NCBI GenBank assembly: GCA_025934955.1 | Contig: JAICWE010000026.1 | Location: 1 to 41,513 of the forward strand | Length of the DNA stretch: 41,513 nt | From: Gemmatimonadales bacterium | GTDB lineage: Bacteria > Gemmatimonadota > Gemmatimonadetes > Gemmatimonadales > GWC2-71-9 | Reading direction: 5' to 3' | Shown here: positions 7,941-15,835 of the stretch, in pieces | Numbering within the stretch: the stretch's first letter is position 1 | How the letters are laid out: each line of letters begins with the position of its first letter | Position numbers and translations under genes: made by a program | Notes under the pieces: model-generated | Told to the model about the DNA's origin: nothing | Database searches by the model: none | Seen by the model: only the letters and a program-made list of their open reading frames with translations

Positions 7941-10517
7941 TCACCGCGCGAGCCAGTAGGAGATCTTCACCAGGAAGGTATCGTCGGCACGCTGCCGGAA
8001 GAGGTCGCCCAGATCGCCGCCGAAGGACTTGCTACCCTCGACGTTCGCGGTGGCGTCGCGGCCCTGACTCCAGACGAGGAAGAGCGTCGAGCCTGCGCGG
8101 TACTCCCACCGGAACACCACGTTCGAGCGGAACTGCTGGACGTTGAAGCCACCGGGATTGCCCGCGACGGCCTGATCAGCGTACGGCTGGTAGCGGGCGG
8201 CGTACGCATCCGCGCGCGGCGACGCGAGCTCGCGCACATCGCTGTAGGTGCCCTTCGAGATGAAGGGAGAGGCGTACACCTGGAGCGTCGCGGTCGGTGT
8301 GAAGGTGTAGCCGAGCCGCCAGGTGAGGCTCAGCGTCTTCTGGTCGAGATGGGCGAAGGTGTAGTGGCTCGCCCCCGCCGCGTCGGTGAAGGTCCCGAAG
8401 TATTGCGTGTCGTTCCGGTTGTGATCGTAGCTCGGGCTCAGTGAGGTGGTGAACCGGCTGGAGATCTTGAGATCCAGCTCGGGCGACACGTTGATCTCGT
8501 GCGAGTGTCCCTGGTCCCCGCGGAAGAAGTTGGCCGAGATGGACGGGACCAGCGCCTTCCGGTCGTCGCCCTGAATCGTGATCCAGGGAGAGATGTACGG
8601 GTCCTGCCGGATCGCCGGGCCGCCGCGGGCGCAGCGGTCGCAGTACGTCGCCCCCACCTGGCCGATGGTGCCGCCCATATGCAGCCACCAGCGGCTGTTG
8701 AACTGAGTGTGCACGTTGGTGTTGAAGGCGCGCTCGGTGGGGAGGCCGGCGTCGCTCCAGTACTCCCAGTTGTTGAAGTTCCAGCGGAGCGACTGGAACA
8801 CGCCGTTAGGCTTCCGGAACGCCAGCGCCGCCCACGTCGTCCACTCCTGCTGGTCCGCCTGGCGGAGGAAGCCGACGTCGTTGATCTCGAACCCCGGCGA
8901 GCGCCGCTGGTACGCGGTCTCGAACTGGAGCCGCTTGCCACCCACCTTCGCGAAGCGCAGCTCCAGGTTGGTTCCGGCCAGCGAAGTGCGCGCCGGGTCG
9001 AAGGTCAGCGCGCCGTCCGGCCGCTGATACAGGTGCACCGGGTCCTGCTGGGTGAGCGCGATCGCGCCGGCCGTCCCGGCGACGCGGCTGAAGTCGAGCG
9101 ATCCGGACACTTCGAACCGCCCGGCGAAGCGGCGCCGCGCATCGATGCCGCCGGTGTACGCGCTCCGCCGGAGATACGGATCGGTGCTGGCGTCGAGCGA
9201 GCGGTCCACTCCCGTCAGGATGAACCCGACGCTTCCGTTGCCGTTGTTGTAATCCTGATTGCCCCGGATGACGCCATAGTTGGTCGTGGGCTCGAGCGTG
9301 GTGGTGCCGGGGCCGGCGACGTTGTCGGTCACCGCATCGAGGACGCCGAGCGAGAAGCCGCCCGGCAGTCGGCCGGTCACCTTCGCCGCGCCGAGGATCC
9401 GCGTCGCGGTGGGAGACGAGTCGTCGCCATACCTGCCCGAGAGCTGCGGCGAGCGTCCGATCCGGCGGGAGTAGAACAGCCCCTCGCCGGTGTTGCAGTC
9501 GACGACGACGACGCAGTTCACGTTGTAGGTGAAGAGCCCCTTGCCCTCGACGAAGAACGGCCGCTGCTCGTTGAAGAACGTCTCGAACGCCGTGAGGTTG
9601 AGCACCGACGGATCGGCTTCGACCTGGCCGAAGTCGGGGTTCACCGTCGCGTTGAGCAGCAGGTTCGATGCGAAGCGGTACTTGAGGTCGCCGCCGACGG
9701 TGAGCTGCTGGTCGCGCGCGAAGTTGGCGGAGGCAGGGCTCTGCACGTTCTTGGTGACTACGTACGGCGTGAGCTCGGCGCGCCCGGGAGCGGCGAGCCC
9801 GTCGAGGCCCGTCATCTCGCCGAATTGGGACGGCAGGCCCGACTTCGACGTCCGCCAGAGCGGCCAGGTGACGGTTTCCGTGTAGCGCTCGATCACCCGC
9901 CAGATCAGCAGGCCGAAGGTGCCGTTGCTCTTCGCCGAGTAGCGGAGCTGCGACAGGGGAATGCGGTACTCGGCGGTCCATCCGAGCGAATCGATGCGGG
10001 TCACCGCGTCCCAGACCGCGTCCCACGCGACGTCCTCGTTGCCGTCGTTGTAGATCGCGTAGTCGGCCTTGACGCCGGCGGGGTTGATCGAAAACTCGTA
10101 GCCCGTCCGCCGGTCGTGATAGGGATCGAGCATGAGCGTGATGTAGTCGGACGCGGGCTGCATGTCCCGGCGGGCGAGCAGACTCACGATGCTGTCCGGA
10201 TGGGGATCGAAGGCGCGGACGAACACGTAGAGATTGTGCGCATCATACGCCACCCGCGCCTCGGTCCGGAGCTTCGGCTGGGCCCCTTCCGTCGGCTGCG
10301 CTTCCAGGAAGCCGGTGATGGGCGGCGCGGCCTGCCAGATCGCGTCGTCATCGCGTCCGTCGAGGACTGGCGGGACGGCTGCGCGAGTCGCCTGGACCGT
10401 CGTGGCGGTCGGAAGCGGAGGATGCGGGGCCGCGGCCCGCGCCTGGAGCGGAGCGGGGTATGCGGCCTGGGTCTGAAGGAGCAGCAACGCGCCGAGAAAT
10501 GCCGTCACGTGAGACAC
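7941..10517 (-). CDS. DUF5916 outer-membrane beta-barrel protein with N-terminal CBM9-like domain
   Basis: About 858 residues. A hydrophobic signal 'VTAFLGALLLLQTQAA' comes first. A CBM9-like sandwich domain follows ('VLDGRDDDAIWQAAP', 'VAYDAHNLYVFVRAFD'), then a long beta-rich region with the DUF5916 signature 'NPDFGQVEADPSVLN...NEQRPFFVEGKGLF'. The family is common in Bacteroidetes, Gemmatimonadota and Acidobacteria and is predicted to form an outer-membrane barrel; its substrate is unknown. Start choice is uncertain. GTG at 10517 or 10508 gives a short signal peptide. An ATG at 10589 overlaps the stop of the HEAT gene upstream (TGATG) and would add 24 residues. The coupling suggests co-transcription with that gene. 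Confidence 0.85.
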   Translation of the reverse strand: MSHVTAFLGALLLLQTQAAYPAPLQARAAAPHPPLPTATTVQATRAAVPPVLDGRDDDAIWQAAPPITGFLEAQPTEGAQPKLRTEARVAYDAHNLYVFVRAFDPHPDSIVSLLARRDMQPASDYITLMLDPYHDRRTGYEFSINPAGVKADYAIYNDGNEDVAWDAVWDAVTRIDSLGWTAEYRIPLSQLRYSAKSNGTFGLLIWRVIERYTETVTWPLWRTSKSGLPSQFGEMTGLDGLAAPGRAELTPYVVTKNVQSPASANFARDQQLTVGGDLKYRFASNLLLNATVNPDFGQVEADPSVLNLTAFETFFNEQRPFFVEGKGLFTYNVNCVVVVDCNTGEGLFYSRRIGRSPQLSGRYGDDSSPTATRILGAAKVTGRLPGGFSLGVLDAVTDNVAGPGTTTLEPTTNYGVIRGNQDYNNGNGSVGFILTGVDRSLDASTDPYLRRSAYTGGIDARRRFAGRFEVSGSLDFSRVAGTAGAIALTQQDPVHLYQRPDGALTFDPARTSLAGTNLELRFAKVGGKRLQFETAYQRRSPGFEINDVGFLRQADQQEWTTWAALAFRKPNGVFQSLRWNFNNWEYWSDAGLPTERAFNTNVHTQFNSRWWLHMGGTIGQVGATYCDRCARGGPAIRQDPYISPWITIQGDDRKALVPSISANFFRGDQGHSHEINVSPELDLKISSRFTTSLSPSYDHNRNDTQYFGTFTDAAGASHYTFAHLDQKTLSLTWRLGYTFTPTATLQVYASPFISKGTYSDVRELASPRADAYAARYQPYADQAVAGNPGGFNVQQFRSNVVFRWEYRAGSTLFLVWSQGRDATANVEGSKSFGGDLGDLFRQRADDTFLVKISYWLAR

Positions 10518-10588
10518 CCGCGGGTGGGTTATGAGCCTTGGACAGCCGACCCGCGCACAAGGTTGGATCGGTGAGTCGCCCGGTCGCA

Positions 10589-11917
10589 TCACGGGAATGG
10601 ACGGGGGCGCGGCTGCGGCCAGGGCCACGGGTCCACGCCGCTGTGCCCCGCGACTCCGCGGATCGCGGCCGCACGCACCTCGGGGTCCTTCGATTCCAGC
10701 AGCTCGGTGAGCCGCTCCGATCGCTCTCCTGAATGAATCAGCGCGCGCACCTCGGCCGTGCGCGCGTCGGCGTCCTGCTCGTGCGCGAGCGCGGCGCGGA
10801 GCGCCGGTATCGCCGCGCCGTCGCCGATCTGCGACAGCGCCCACGCGGCCTTGAGCCGGAGGTCGGTGTCGCTGTCGCCAAGGGCCGCGATCAGCGCCTT
10901 CGGTGCGGTATGCACATCGAGCTGGCCCAGCGCCCACGCCGCGGTGGCGCGCACCTCCGCGCTGCGGTCGGTCGCGAGCAGCTGTCCCAGCGGCTCGGCG
11001 GCCGAATCGTCGCCGTGCTCGCCGATCGCCCAGACGGCCGTCTCCCGCACTCCCGCGTCACTGTCACCGCGTGCCGCGGCGAGCAGCGCCGGCGTGGCGG
11101 CGTCCGCGTCCAGATCGCCGAGCGCCCACGCACTCATCTCGCGCACCTCTGCGTCCTTGTCGCCGCCGAGCGCCGTGGCGAGCGCCGGGACGGCCTGCTT
11201 GGCGTCGAGCTGGCCCAGCGCCCACGCCGCCGTGCGTCGGACCGACGGCACCGCGTCGTCGCGCAGCAATCGCATCAGCGCCGGGACCGCGCTGGTCGAA
11301 TCGAGCCGGCCGAGCGCCCCCGCCGCCGCATTCCGTACGACCGGAGCGGCGTCGCCGAGCGCGGCGGTCAGCGGGTGCACCGCGCGGCCGTCGCCGATCC
11401 GGCCCAGCGCCCAGCTCGCGTTGGCCCTCGTTCCGGTGGATGCATCGCGTACGGCGCGCACCAGCGGATCCACGGCGCTCTTCGGCTCGGTGAGGCCGAG
11501 CCCGAGCGCGGCGACGGCGCGCATCGCTGAGTCGGGGGCCGAGAGCCGCTGCACCAGCCCGGCGGTCGCTGCGTCGCTCTCGTCGTTGCCGAGCAGCCGC
11601 ACTGCCAGCTCGCGCACGCAGGCGTCGGTGGCGGCGAGACTGTCGAGCAGGAACCGGACGTCATTGGCCGAGAGCTCCGCCCGCCGGCCGCCACGCGTGT
11701 ACGACCGCTCGGGTCGGGCGAGCGGCGGCGCCGGCGCGTCGCTCCACCCGCCCCACCCGTAGTTGCCGACCGCGTTGGCCGCCAGCACGCAGACCGCCGC
11801 CGGCGTGCCGTGCGCCGCCGCGAGCAGCGCGTGGATGTCCTGCGCCATGTCGATTCGCGGTCCCCGCGCCACCATCATGGCGAACGAGGCGAGGGCGATG
11901 CCGGTGATGCGTAGCAT
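10589..11917 (-). CDS. Exported HEAT-repeat protein
   Basis: 442 residues. The N-terminus 'LRITGIALASFAMMVA' looks like a signal peptide or membrane anchor. From about residue 80 to the end it holds roughly eleven HEAT/PBS-lyase-type repeats of about 31 residues, with the recurring core 'AAWALGQLD...AVPALxxALxDxDxxVR'. Such solenoids bind proteins, so a scaffold or inhibitor role is likely, but no partner is known. It ends in a Pro/Trp tail 'PWPWPQPRPRPFP', almost the same as that of the M56-HEAT protein encoded upstream. The gap of 126 bases to that gene holds a site related to the blaI-like operator. The repeats give near-identical GCCCAGCGCCCACGCC segments in the DNA. Confidence 0.85.
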   Translation of the reverse strand: MLRITGIALASFAMMVARGPRIDMAQDIHALLAAAHGTPAAVCVLAANAVGNYGWGGWSDAPAPPLARPERSYTRGGRRAELSANDVRFLLDSLAATDACVRELAVRLLGNDESDAATAGLVQRLSAPDSAMRAVAALGLGLTEPKSAVDPLVRAVRDASTGTRANASWALGRIGDGRAVHPLTAALGDAAPVVRNAAAGALGRLDSTSAVPALMRLLRDDAVPSVRRTAAWALGQLDAKQAVPALATALGGDKDAEVREMSAWALGDLDADAATPALLAAARGDSDAGVRETAVWAIGEHGDDSAAEPLGQLLATDRSAEVRATAAWALGQLDVHTAPKALIAALGDSDTDLRLKAAWALSQIGDGAAIPALRAALAHEQDADARTAEVRALIHSGERSERLTELLESKDPEVRAAAIRGVAGHSGVDPWPWPQPRPRPFP

Positions 11918-11953
11918 GTCTGCTCCGGTGCTGCGGGTGATGTCCGAACCTAT

Positions 11954-11970
11954 GGTGAAATTTCAGCACC
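11954..11970. promoter_or_regulatory. Candidate BlaI-type operator before the HEAT-repeat gene
   Basis: On the minus strand this reads GGTGCTGAAATTTCACC, with the perfect palindrome TGAAATTTCA at its centre. Its first 15 bases match the half GGTGCTGATATTTCA of the dyad at 14463-14488 at 14 positions. It lies about 36 bases upstream of the HEAT-gene start, in an A+T-richer spot. It suggests a second promoter controlled by the same repressor. Confidence 0.5.
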
Positions 11971-12043
11971 ACGGGGCCGACGCAACGGGCGATGCGCGAC
12001 CACTGCTCGTCACGCAGCGCCCGTCAACCGCCGGCGGCCCGCG

Positions 12044-14008
12044 TCAGGGAAACGGGCGCGGCTGGGGCCGAGGCCACGGCCAGGGGCCGGATGCTCCACC
12101 CCCGGCCAGCTCGGTGACGGCGACCGCCCGGACCGCGGAGTCGGGCGACGTGACCAGCCGCTGGAGCGCGTCCACCGACGCCTCTCCCATCGCGCCGAGC
12201 GCCCGGATGAGACCGACCCGCACGTCGTCATCGGTCTCGTGGTGGTACGCGGCGTCGAGCGCGCCGATCGTCGCGGGATCGTGAATGGCGTAGAGCGCCC
12301 ACGCCGCCGAGAGCCGCACGTCGCGGTCGTGGTCCGAGAGCGCGCCGACGAGGCGGGCCGGCGTGTGGTCCGGACGACACGCGCCGATGGCCCACGCGGC
12401 CATCTCCCGCGTGGGCGGGTCGCTGTCGGCCAGCGCGCCGGCGAGCGCCTCGACCGCACTTTCATCTCCGATGGAGCCGAGCGCCCACACGGCGGTGGCG
12501 TGTACCTCCGGATTCCGGTCCTGCCGCAGTGCCTTGACCAGCGCCGCGCTCGCGGTTGAGCTCCGCCGCGCGCCCGCGAGTGACCAGGCGGCCATTTCGC
12601 GCACCGACCCGTCGGCGTCGCTCGCGATCGCGGCTACGAGCGCGTTCAGCGCGACCTCGTCGTCGGCGTACCGCTTCAATCCCCACGCGGCGACTCGCCG
12701 CACCGTGGGATTCGCGTCGGTACGCAAGGTCTTCGCGAGAACCGCCGCACGTTCGTCGTCCGACTGCTGGGATGATCCGGTATCCACCACTTGTTGTGAT
12801 GCGGCGGGAGCCGCGGCGCGCCTGGCCACCCGGGCCGGCTCCGATCGCACCGGCGCCGGCGGGTGCGCCGCGGTGTCGGCAAAGACGACGCGCGCCTGAG
12901 GCCCAGCCGGCGGAGTCAACGATGATGAAGCCGCGCTCGTCGACGGACGCGCCGCCCGCGTAACCGGCGCCGCCGCTCCGACCACGAGCGCGAGTGTGCC
13001 GAGCGCGCCGACCAGCGACACCGTCTGGGCGCGGCTCGGCGCCCGGCGGTGCAGCTCCGGGTTGAGGATCGCGAGCATCCGTCCCTCGAACTCCTTGCGG
13101 TGCGCCATCGCGAGCGCCACCGACGGTGTGCAGTGGTCGCGGACGCAGGCGACGATGTCCAGCAGATGCTCCGCGTAGTCGCTGGGCCGGGTGCCGAAGA
13201 CGAGCGCGAAGTCGTCGCAGGCGCGCTCGCTCTCGGCGCGGAGCCGCCGGGCGGCGGTCCACACCAGCGGGTGGAACCAGTAGAGCGCGCAGGCGACGCG
13301 GCCGACGGTGTGGCCGATCAGGTCGCGGCGGCGCACGTGCGCGAGCTCGTGGATCAGCACCGCGCTCCGCCGCTCGGCGCTCCACCCGTCGCTCTCGGCG
13401 GGGAGCACGATGGTGGAGGCGACGAGGCCGGCGGCGAACGGCATCTTCACTTCGTCACTGCGCAGCAGCCGCGGCACCCTCTCGAGCCCGAGGCGATCGG
13501 CGATCTCGTACAGCGGCCGTTGCCAGTTGGCGTCATCGAGCGGCCGCGCGCGGCCGGCGATCCGCCGAACCGACCACGCGCCGTAGCCCAGCCGCACCGC
13601 GAGCGTGAACGCGACGAGCGCCCAGACGGCCAGGAGCAGCGTACCCGGACCGGGCAACCCGGCGGCCGGTGAAGGGCGACGGGTCGCTGCGCCGCGTTCA
13701 GTCTCCGCCGGGCTGGTGACGGCCGGCGTGACGAGCGGCGGGCGAACCGACGATGCGTCGCTCAAAGGTGTCGCCGGCGGCGGGGCCGCAGGCGCGAAGG
13801 CCTCCGGCAGCACGCGAATCGGGAGCGGTCCCCACGCGCCGAGCGCCGGAACGGCGACCAGCCCGGCGAGCGCGACCAGCCAGACCAGGTGCCGTGCGCC
13901 GGCCGATGCGCGTTGCATCACGAGAGAAGTACCGAGCGCGGCGAGCAGCACGCCGGTGATCTTCAGCAGCAGGACGAGGACTGTCAGGGCGGCGGCGGGC
14001 GTGGTCAT
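12044..14008 (-). CDS. BlaR1/MecR1-like M56 membrane metallopeptidase fused to HEAT repeats
   Basis: 654 residues. Transmembrane segments lie near 8-30, 39-59, 122-140, 235-250 and 329-350. The zinc-peptidase motif HELAH is at 220-224, followed by 'RRDLIGH' and 'ERACDDFAL', both typical of M56 peptidases. In BlaR1 and MecR1 the segment after the last helix is a penicillin-binding sensor. Here residues from about 425 onward are about seven HEAT repeats ('AAWALGSIGDESAVEALAGAL...'), after a Pro/Ala-rich linker, and no Ser-x-x-Lys beta-lactam sensor is seen. The end 'PWPWPRPQPRPFP' matches the next HEAT protein. The gene starts 8 bases after the blaI-like gene. By analogy the peptidase cleaves that repressor when the outer HEAT domain senses a signal; the signal is unknown. 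Confidence 0.88.
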   Translation of the reverse strand: MTTPAAALTVLVLLLKITGVLLAALGTSLVMQRASAGARHLVWLVALAGLVAVPALGAWGPLPIRVLPEAFAPAAPPPATPLSDASSVRPPLVTPAVTSPAETERGAATRRPSPAAGLPGPGTLLLAVWALVAFTLAVRLGYGAWSVRRIAGRARPLDDANWQRPLYEIADRLGLERVPRLLRSDEVKMPFAAGLVASTIVLPAESDGWSAERRSAVLIHELAHVRRRDLIGHTVGRVACALYWFHPLVWTAARRLRAESERACDDFALVFGTRPSDYAEHLLDIVACVRDHCTPSVALAMAHRKEFEGRMLAILNPELHRRAPSRAQTVSLVGALGTLALVVGAAAPVTRAARPSTSAASSSLTPPAGPQARVVFADTAAHPPAPVRSEPARVARRAAAPAASQQVVDTGSSQQSDDERAAVLAKTLRTDANPTVRRVAAWGLKRYADDEVALNALVAAIASDADGSVREMAAWSLAGARRSSTASAALVKALRQDRNPEVHATAVWALGSIGDESAVEALAGALADSDPPTREMAAWAIGACRPDHTPARLVGALSDHDRDVRLSAAWALYAIHDPATIGALDAAYHHETDDDVRVGLIRALGAMGEASVDALQRLVTSPDSAVRAVAVTELAGGGASGPWPWPRPQPRPFP

Positions 14009-14016
14009 CCTGGACC

Positions 14017-14415
14017 CTACTTCCCGTTCAGCCGCGCACGGCGGATCTTGTCCCGCAGCCGGGCGACCTCGGTTTCGCTCACGTCGGCGTCGGAGAGTCG
14101 CAGCAGCGCCGTGACGGCCTGCTCGGTGGATCCCGCGAAGTAGGTGTGGACCACGTGCTCGAGCACGTCGTCGCGCGCCTTGTCGGTCGGGTTGGCGGGG
14201 AAGTAGACGTAGCGCGGACCGTCCTCCTTGTGCGCGATCAGCTTCTTCTCGCCGAGGATCCGGAGGATGGAGCGCACCGCGGAGTAGGTGGGCGGATCCC
14301 GGAGAGTCTGCATGATCTCGGCGACGGTCGACTCGCCGCGCCGGTGCAGGATCTCCATGACCTGCCGCTCGCGGCGGCTCAGGTCTTCGGTGGACGGGCG
14401 CTTGGTCATGGCCAC
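14017..14415 (-). CDS. blaI: BlaI/MecI/CopY-family transcriptional repressor
   Basis: 132 residues. A winged helix fills the N-terminal half: 'LSRRERQVMEILHRRGESTVAEIM', then 'TYSAVRSILRILGEKKLIAHKEDGPRYVYFPA'. A short C-terminal dimerisation part follows. Family members bind palindromic operators as dimers and are inactivated by cleavage by the partner M56 peptidase, which is encoded just downstream. Two ATG codons are possible (14415 and 14409); the second gives 'MTKRPSTEDLS'. The dyad at 14463-14488 just upstream is the expected autoregulatory operator. The beta-lactam link of the name is not implied here; the gene symbol denotes the family. Confidence 0.9.
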   Translation of the reverse strand: MAMTKRPSTEDLSRRERQVMEILHRRGESTVAEIMQTLRDPPTYSAVRSILRILGEKKLIAHKEDGPRYVYFPANPTDKARDDVLEHVVHTYFAGSTEQAVTALLRLSDADVSETEVARLRDKIRRARLNGK

Positions 14416-14462
14416 GGCTTCTCGTGCGCGAGAGGGGATCGCATCCGGTCATCCGCCGGTGC

Positions 14463-14488
14463 GGTGCTGATATTTCAACATCAGCACC
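14463..14488. promoter_or_regulatory. BlaI-type operator and promoter before the repressor gene
   Basis: A perfect inverted repeat with 9-base arms, GGTGCTGAT and ATCAGCACC, separated by ATTTCAAC. On the minus strand a -35-like TTGACT (14493-14498) ends four bases before the dyad, so bound repressor would cover the spacer and -10 of the blaI-like promoter. The centre is about 60 bases from that gene's ATG. Confidence 0.7.
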
Positions 14489-14528
14489 GGAAAGTCAAGC
14501 CCGGCAGCCGGCCCGGGCAGTCCGCCGC

Positions 14529-14569
14529 TTGCGCCGGGCGGCGTCGGCGCATATTTATGCAGTATGCAA
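14529..14569 (+). promoter_or_regulatory. argG promoter with overlapping candidate ARG box; possible leaderless mRNA
   Basis: TTGCGC (14529-14534) and TATTTA (14552-14557) are spaced by 17 bases. The start would fall at or next to the argG ATG at 14564, giving a leaderless transcript. The A+T-rich segment 14550-14567 contains GCATA-TT-TATGC, an inverted repeat, and a second TATGCA. TGCAT-type half-sites occur in ArgR operators of some bacteria. Because ArgR is encoded at the end of this cluster, repression here is likely. Confidence 0.5.
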
Positions 14570-15769
14570 AACGCACGCGGCCCCCTCGCCCTCGCCTTCT
14601 CCGGCGGGCTCGACACGTCCTACTGCGTCCCCCGGCTGGCGGAGCAGGGCTGGGCGGTGCACACCGTCTTCGTCAACACCGGCGGCGCCACGCTCGCGGA
14701 GCGGGACGCGATCCGCACCCAGGCGGCGGCGGTCGGGGCGGTGCAGCATCACGAGCTCGATGCCCGCGCCGAGGTGTTCGACCGGTTCGTGCGCTACCTG
14801 ATCCAGGGCAACGTGCTTCGCGGCGAGGTCTACCCGCTCTCGGTCTCCGCCGAGCGGACCCAGCAGGCCATCTCGGTCGTGGAGCTGGCCCGCGGGATCG
14901 GTGCGGCGGCGGTGGCCCACGGCTCCACCGGCGCGGGCAACGACCAGATCCGCTTCGATGTGGCGCTCCGGGTGCTGGCGCCGGAGCTCGCCGTGGTCAC
15001 CCCCATTCGCGATGAAGGTATCAAGCGGGAGCAGGCCATCGCCTTTCTCACCGCCCGCGGCCTGCCGGTGCCCGCCAAGGCGGGCGCCTATTCCATTAAT
15101 CGTGGCCTCTGGGGCACCACCTGGGGTGGCGGCTGGACGCACGACACCTGGGCCGGCCCGCCACCCGAGCTGCTCGATCCGCCGCCCGATGCACCCGCGC
15201 CCCACGAGATCGTGCTCGCGTGGGAAGGCGGCCTGCCGGTCTCGCTCGACGGCGAGCCCCTGGGCGGCGCCGCGCTGGTGGACGAGCTGGGCGAGCTGGC
15301 CGCGCGCTGCGGCATCGGCCGCGGCATTCACGTCGGCGAGACGGCGCTCGGCATCAAGGGGCGCATCGGCTTCGAGGCGGGCTCCGCGCTCATCCTGATC
15401 GCGGCCCACCGCGAGCTGGAGAAGCTGGTGCTCACCAGGTGGCAGACGTTCTGGAAGGATCAGCTCGGCCGCTTCTACGGCGATCGGCTGCACGAGGGCC
15501 AGTACTTCGATCCGGCGCTCCGTGACATCGAGGCGCTCATCACCAGCTCGCAGCGGAGGGTCGAGGGCGAGACCCGCGTGCGGCTGGCCCCCGGCCGCTT
15601 CCAGGTCGTCGGCACGCGCAGCCCGTTCTCGATGATGGATGCGACGGTCGCGACCTACGGCGAGGAGAATCGCCTCTGGAGCGGCGAGGAGGCCCGCGCC
15701 TTCGCCCGCATCTCCGCGATTCCGTCGCTGCTGGCCGAGCGCGCGGGCGCGAACGCGCCGGGCGAATGA
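14564..15769 (+). CDS. argG: Argininosuccinate synthase
   Basis: 401 residues, close to the family norm. Joins citrulline and aspartate with ATP to give argininosuccinate. The N-terminal PP-loop 'AFSGGLDTSYCV' binds ATP, and 'HGSTGAGNDQIRF' binds citrulline and aspartate. 'SINRGLWGTTWGGGWT' and 'ALGIKGRIGFEAGSALILIAAHRELEKLVLT' are also typical of ArgG. It heads the arginine cluster, which runs in one direction for 9.4 kb. The ATG sits at the predicted transcription start, and no ribosome binding site precedes it, fitting leaderless translation. Confidence 0.95.
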   Translation: MQNARGPLALAFSGGLDTSYCVPRLAEQGWAVHTVFVNTGGATLAERDAIRTQAAAVGAVQHHELDARAEVFDRFVRYLIQGNVLRGEVYPLSVSAERTQQAISVVELARGIGAAAVAHGSTGAGNDQIRFDVALRVLAPELAVVTPIRDEGIKREQAIAFLTARGLPVPAKAGAYSINRGLWGTTWGGGWTHDTWAGPPPELLDPPPDAPAPHEIVLAWEGGLPVSLDGEPLGGAALVDELGELAARCGIGRGIHVGETALGIKGRIGFEAGSALILIAAHRELEKLVLTRWQTFWKDQLGRFYGDRLHEGQYFDPALRDIEALITSSQRRVEGETRVRLAPGRFQVVGTRSPFSMMDATVATYGEENRLWSGEEARAFARISAIPSLLAERAGANAPGE

Positions 15770-15835
15770 TGCCGGCTCCGCGCCGTCCCGGTGTCCCCCC
15801 GTGCCTCTTCGCTTCATGAGCGTAGGAGTATCCCG

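Noticed and set aside
10600-12700. Repeated GCCCAGCGCCCACGCC segments as a tandem DNA repeat or CRISPR-like array
   Set aside because: They follow the reading frame of the HEAT repeats and encode the conserved AWALG core.
12044-14415. Beta-lactam resistance system
   Set aside because: No beta-lactamase, penicillin-binding sensor or Ser-x-x-Lys motif is present; only the BlaI and M56 families are shared.
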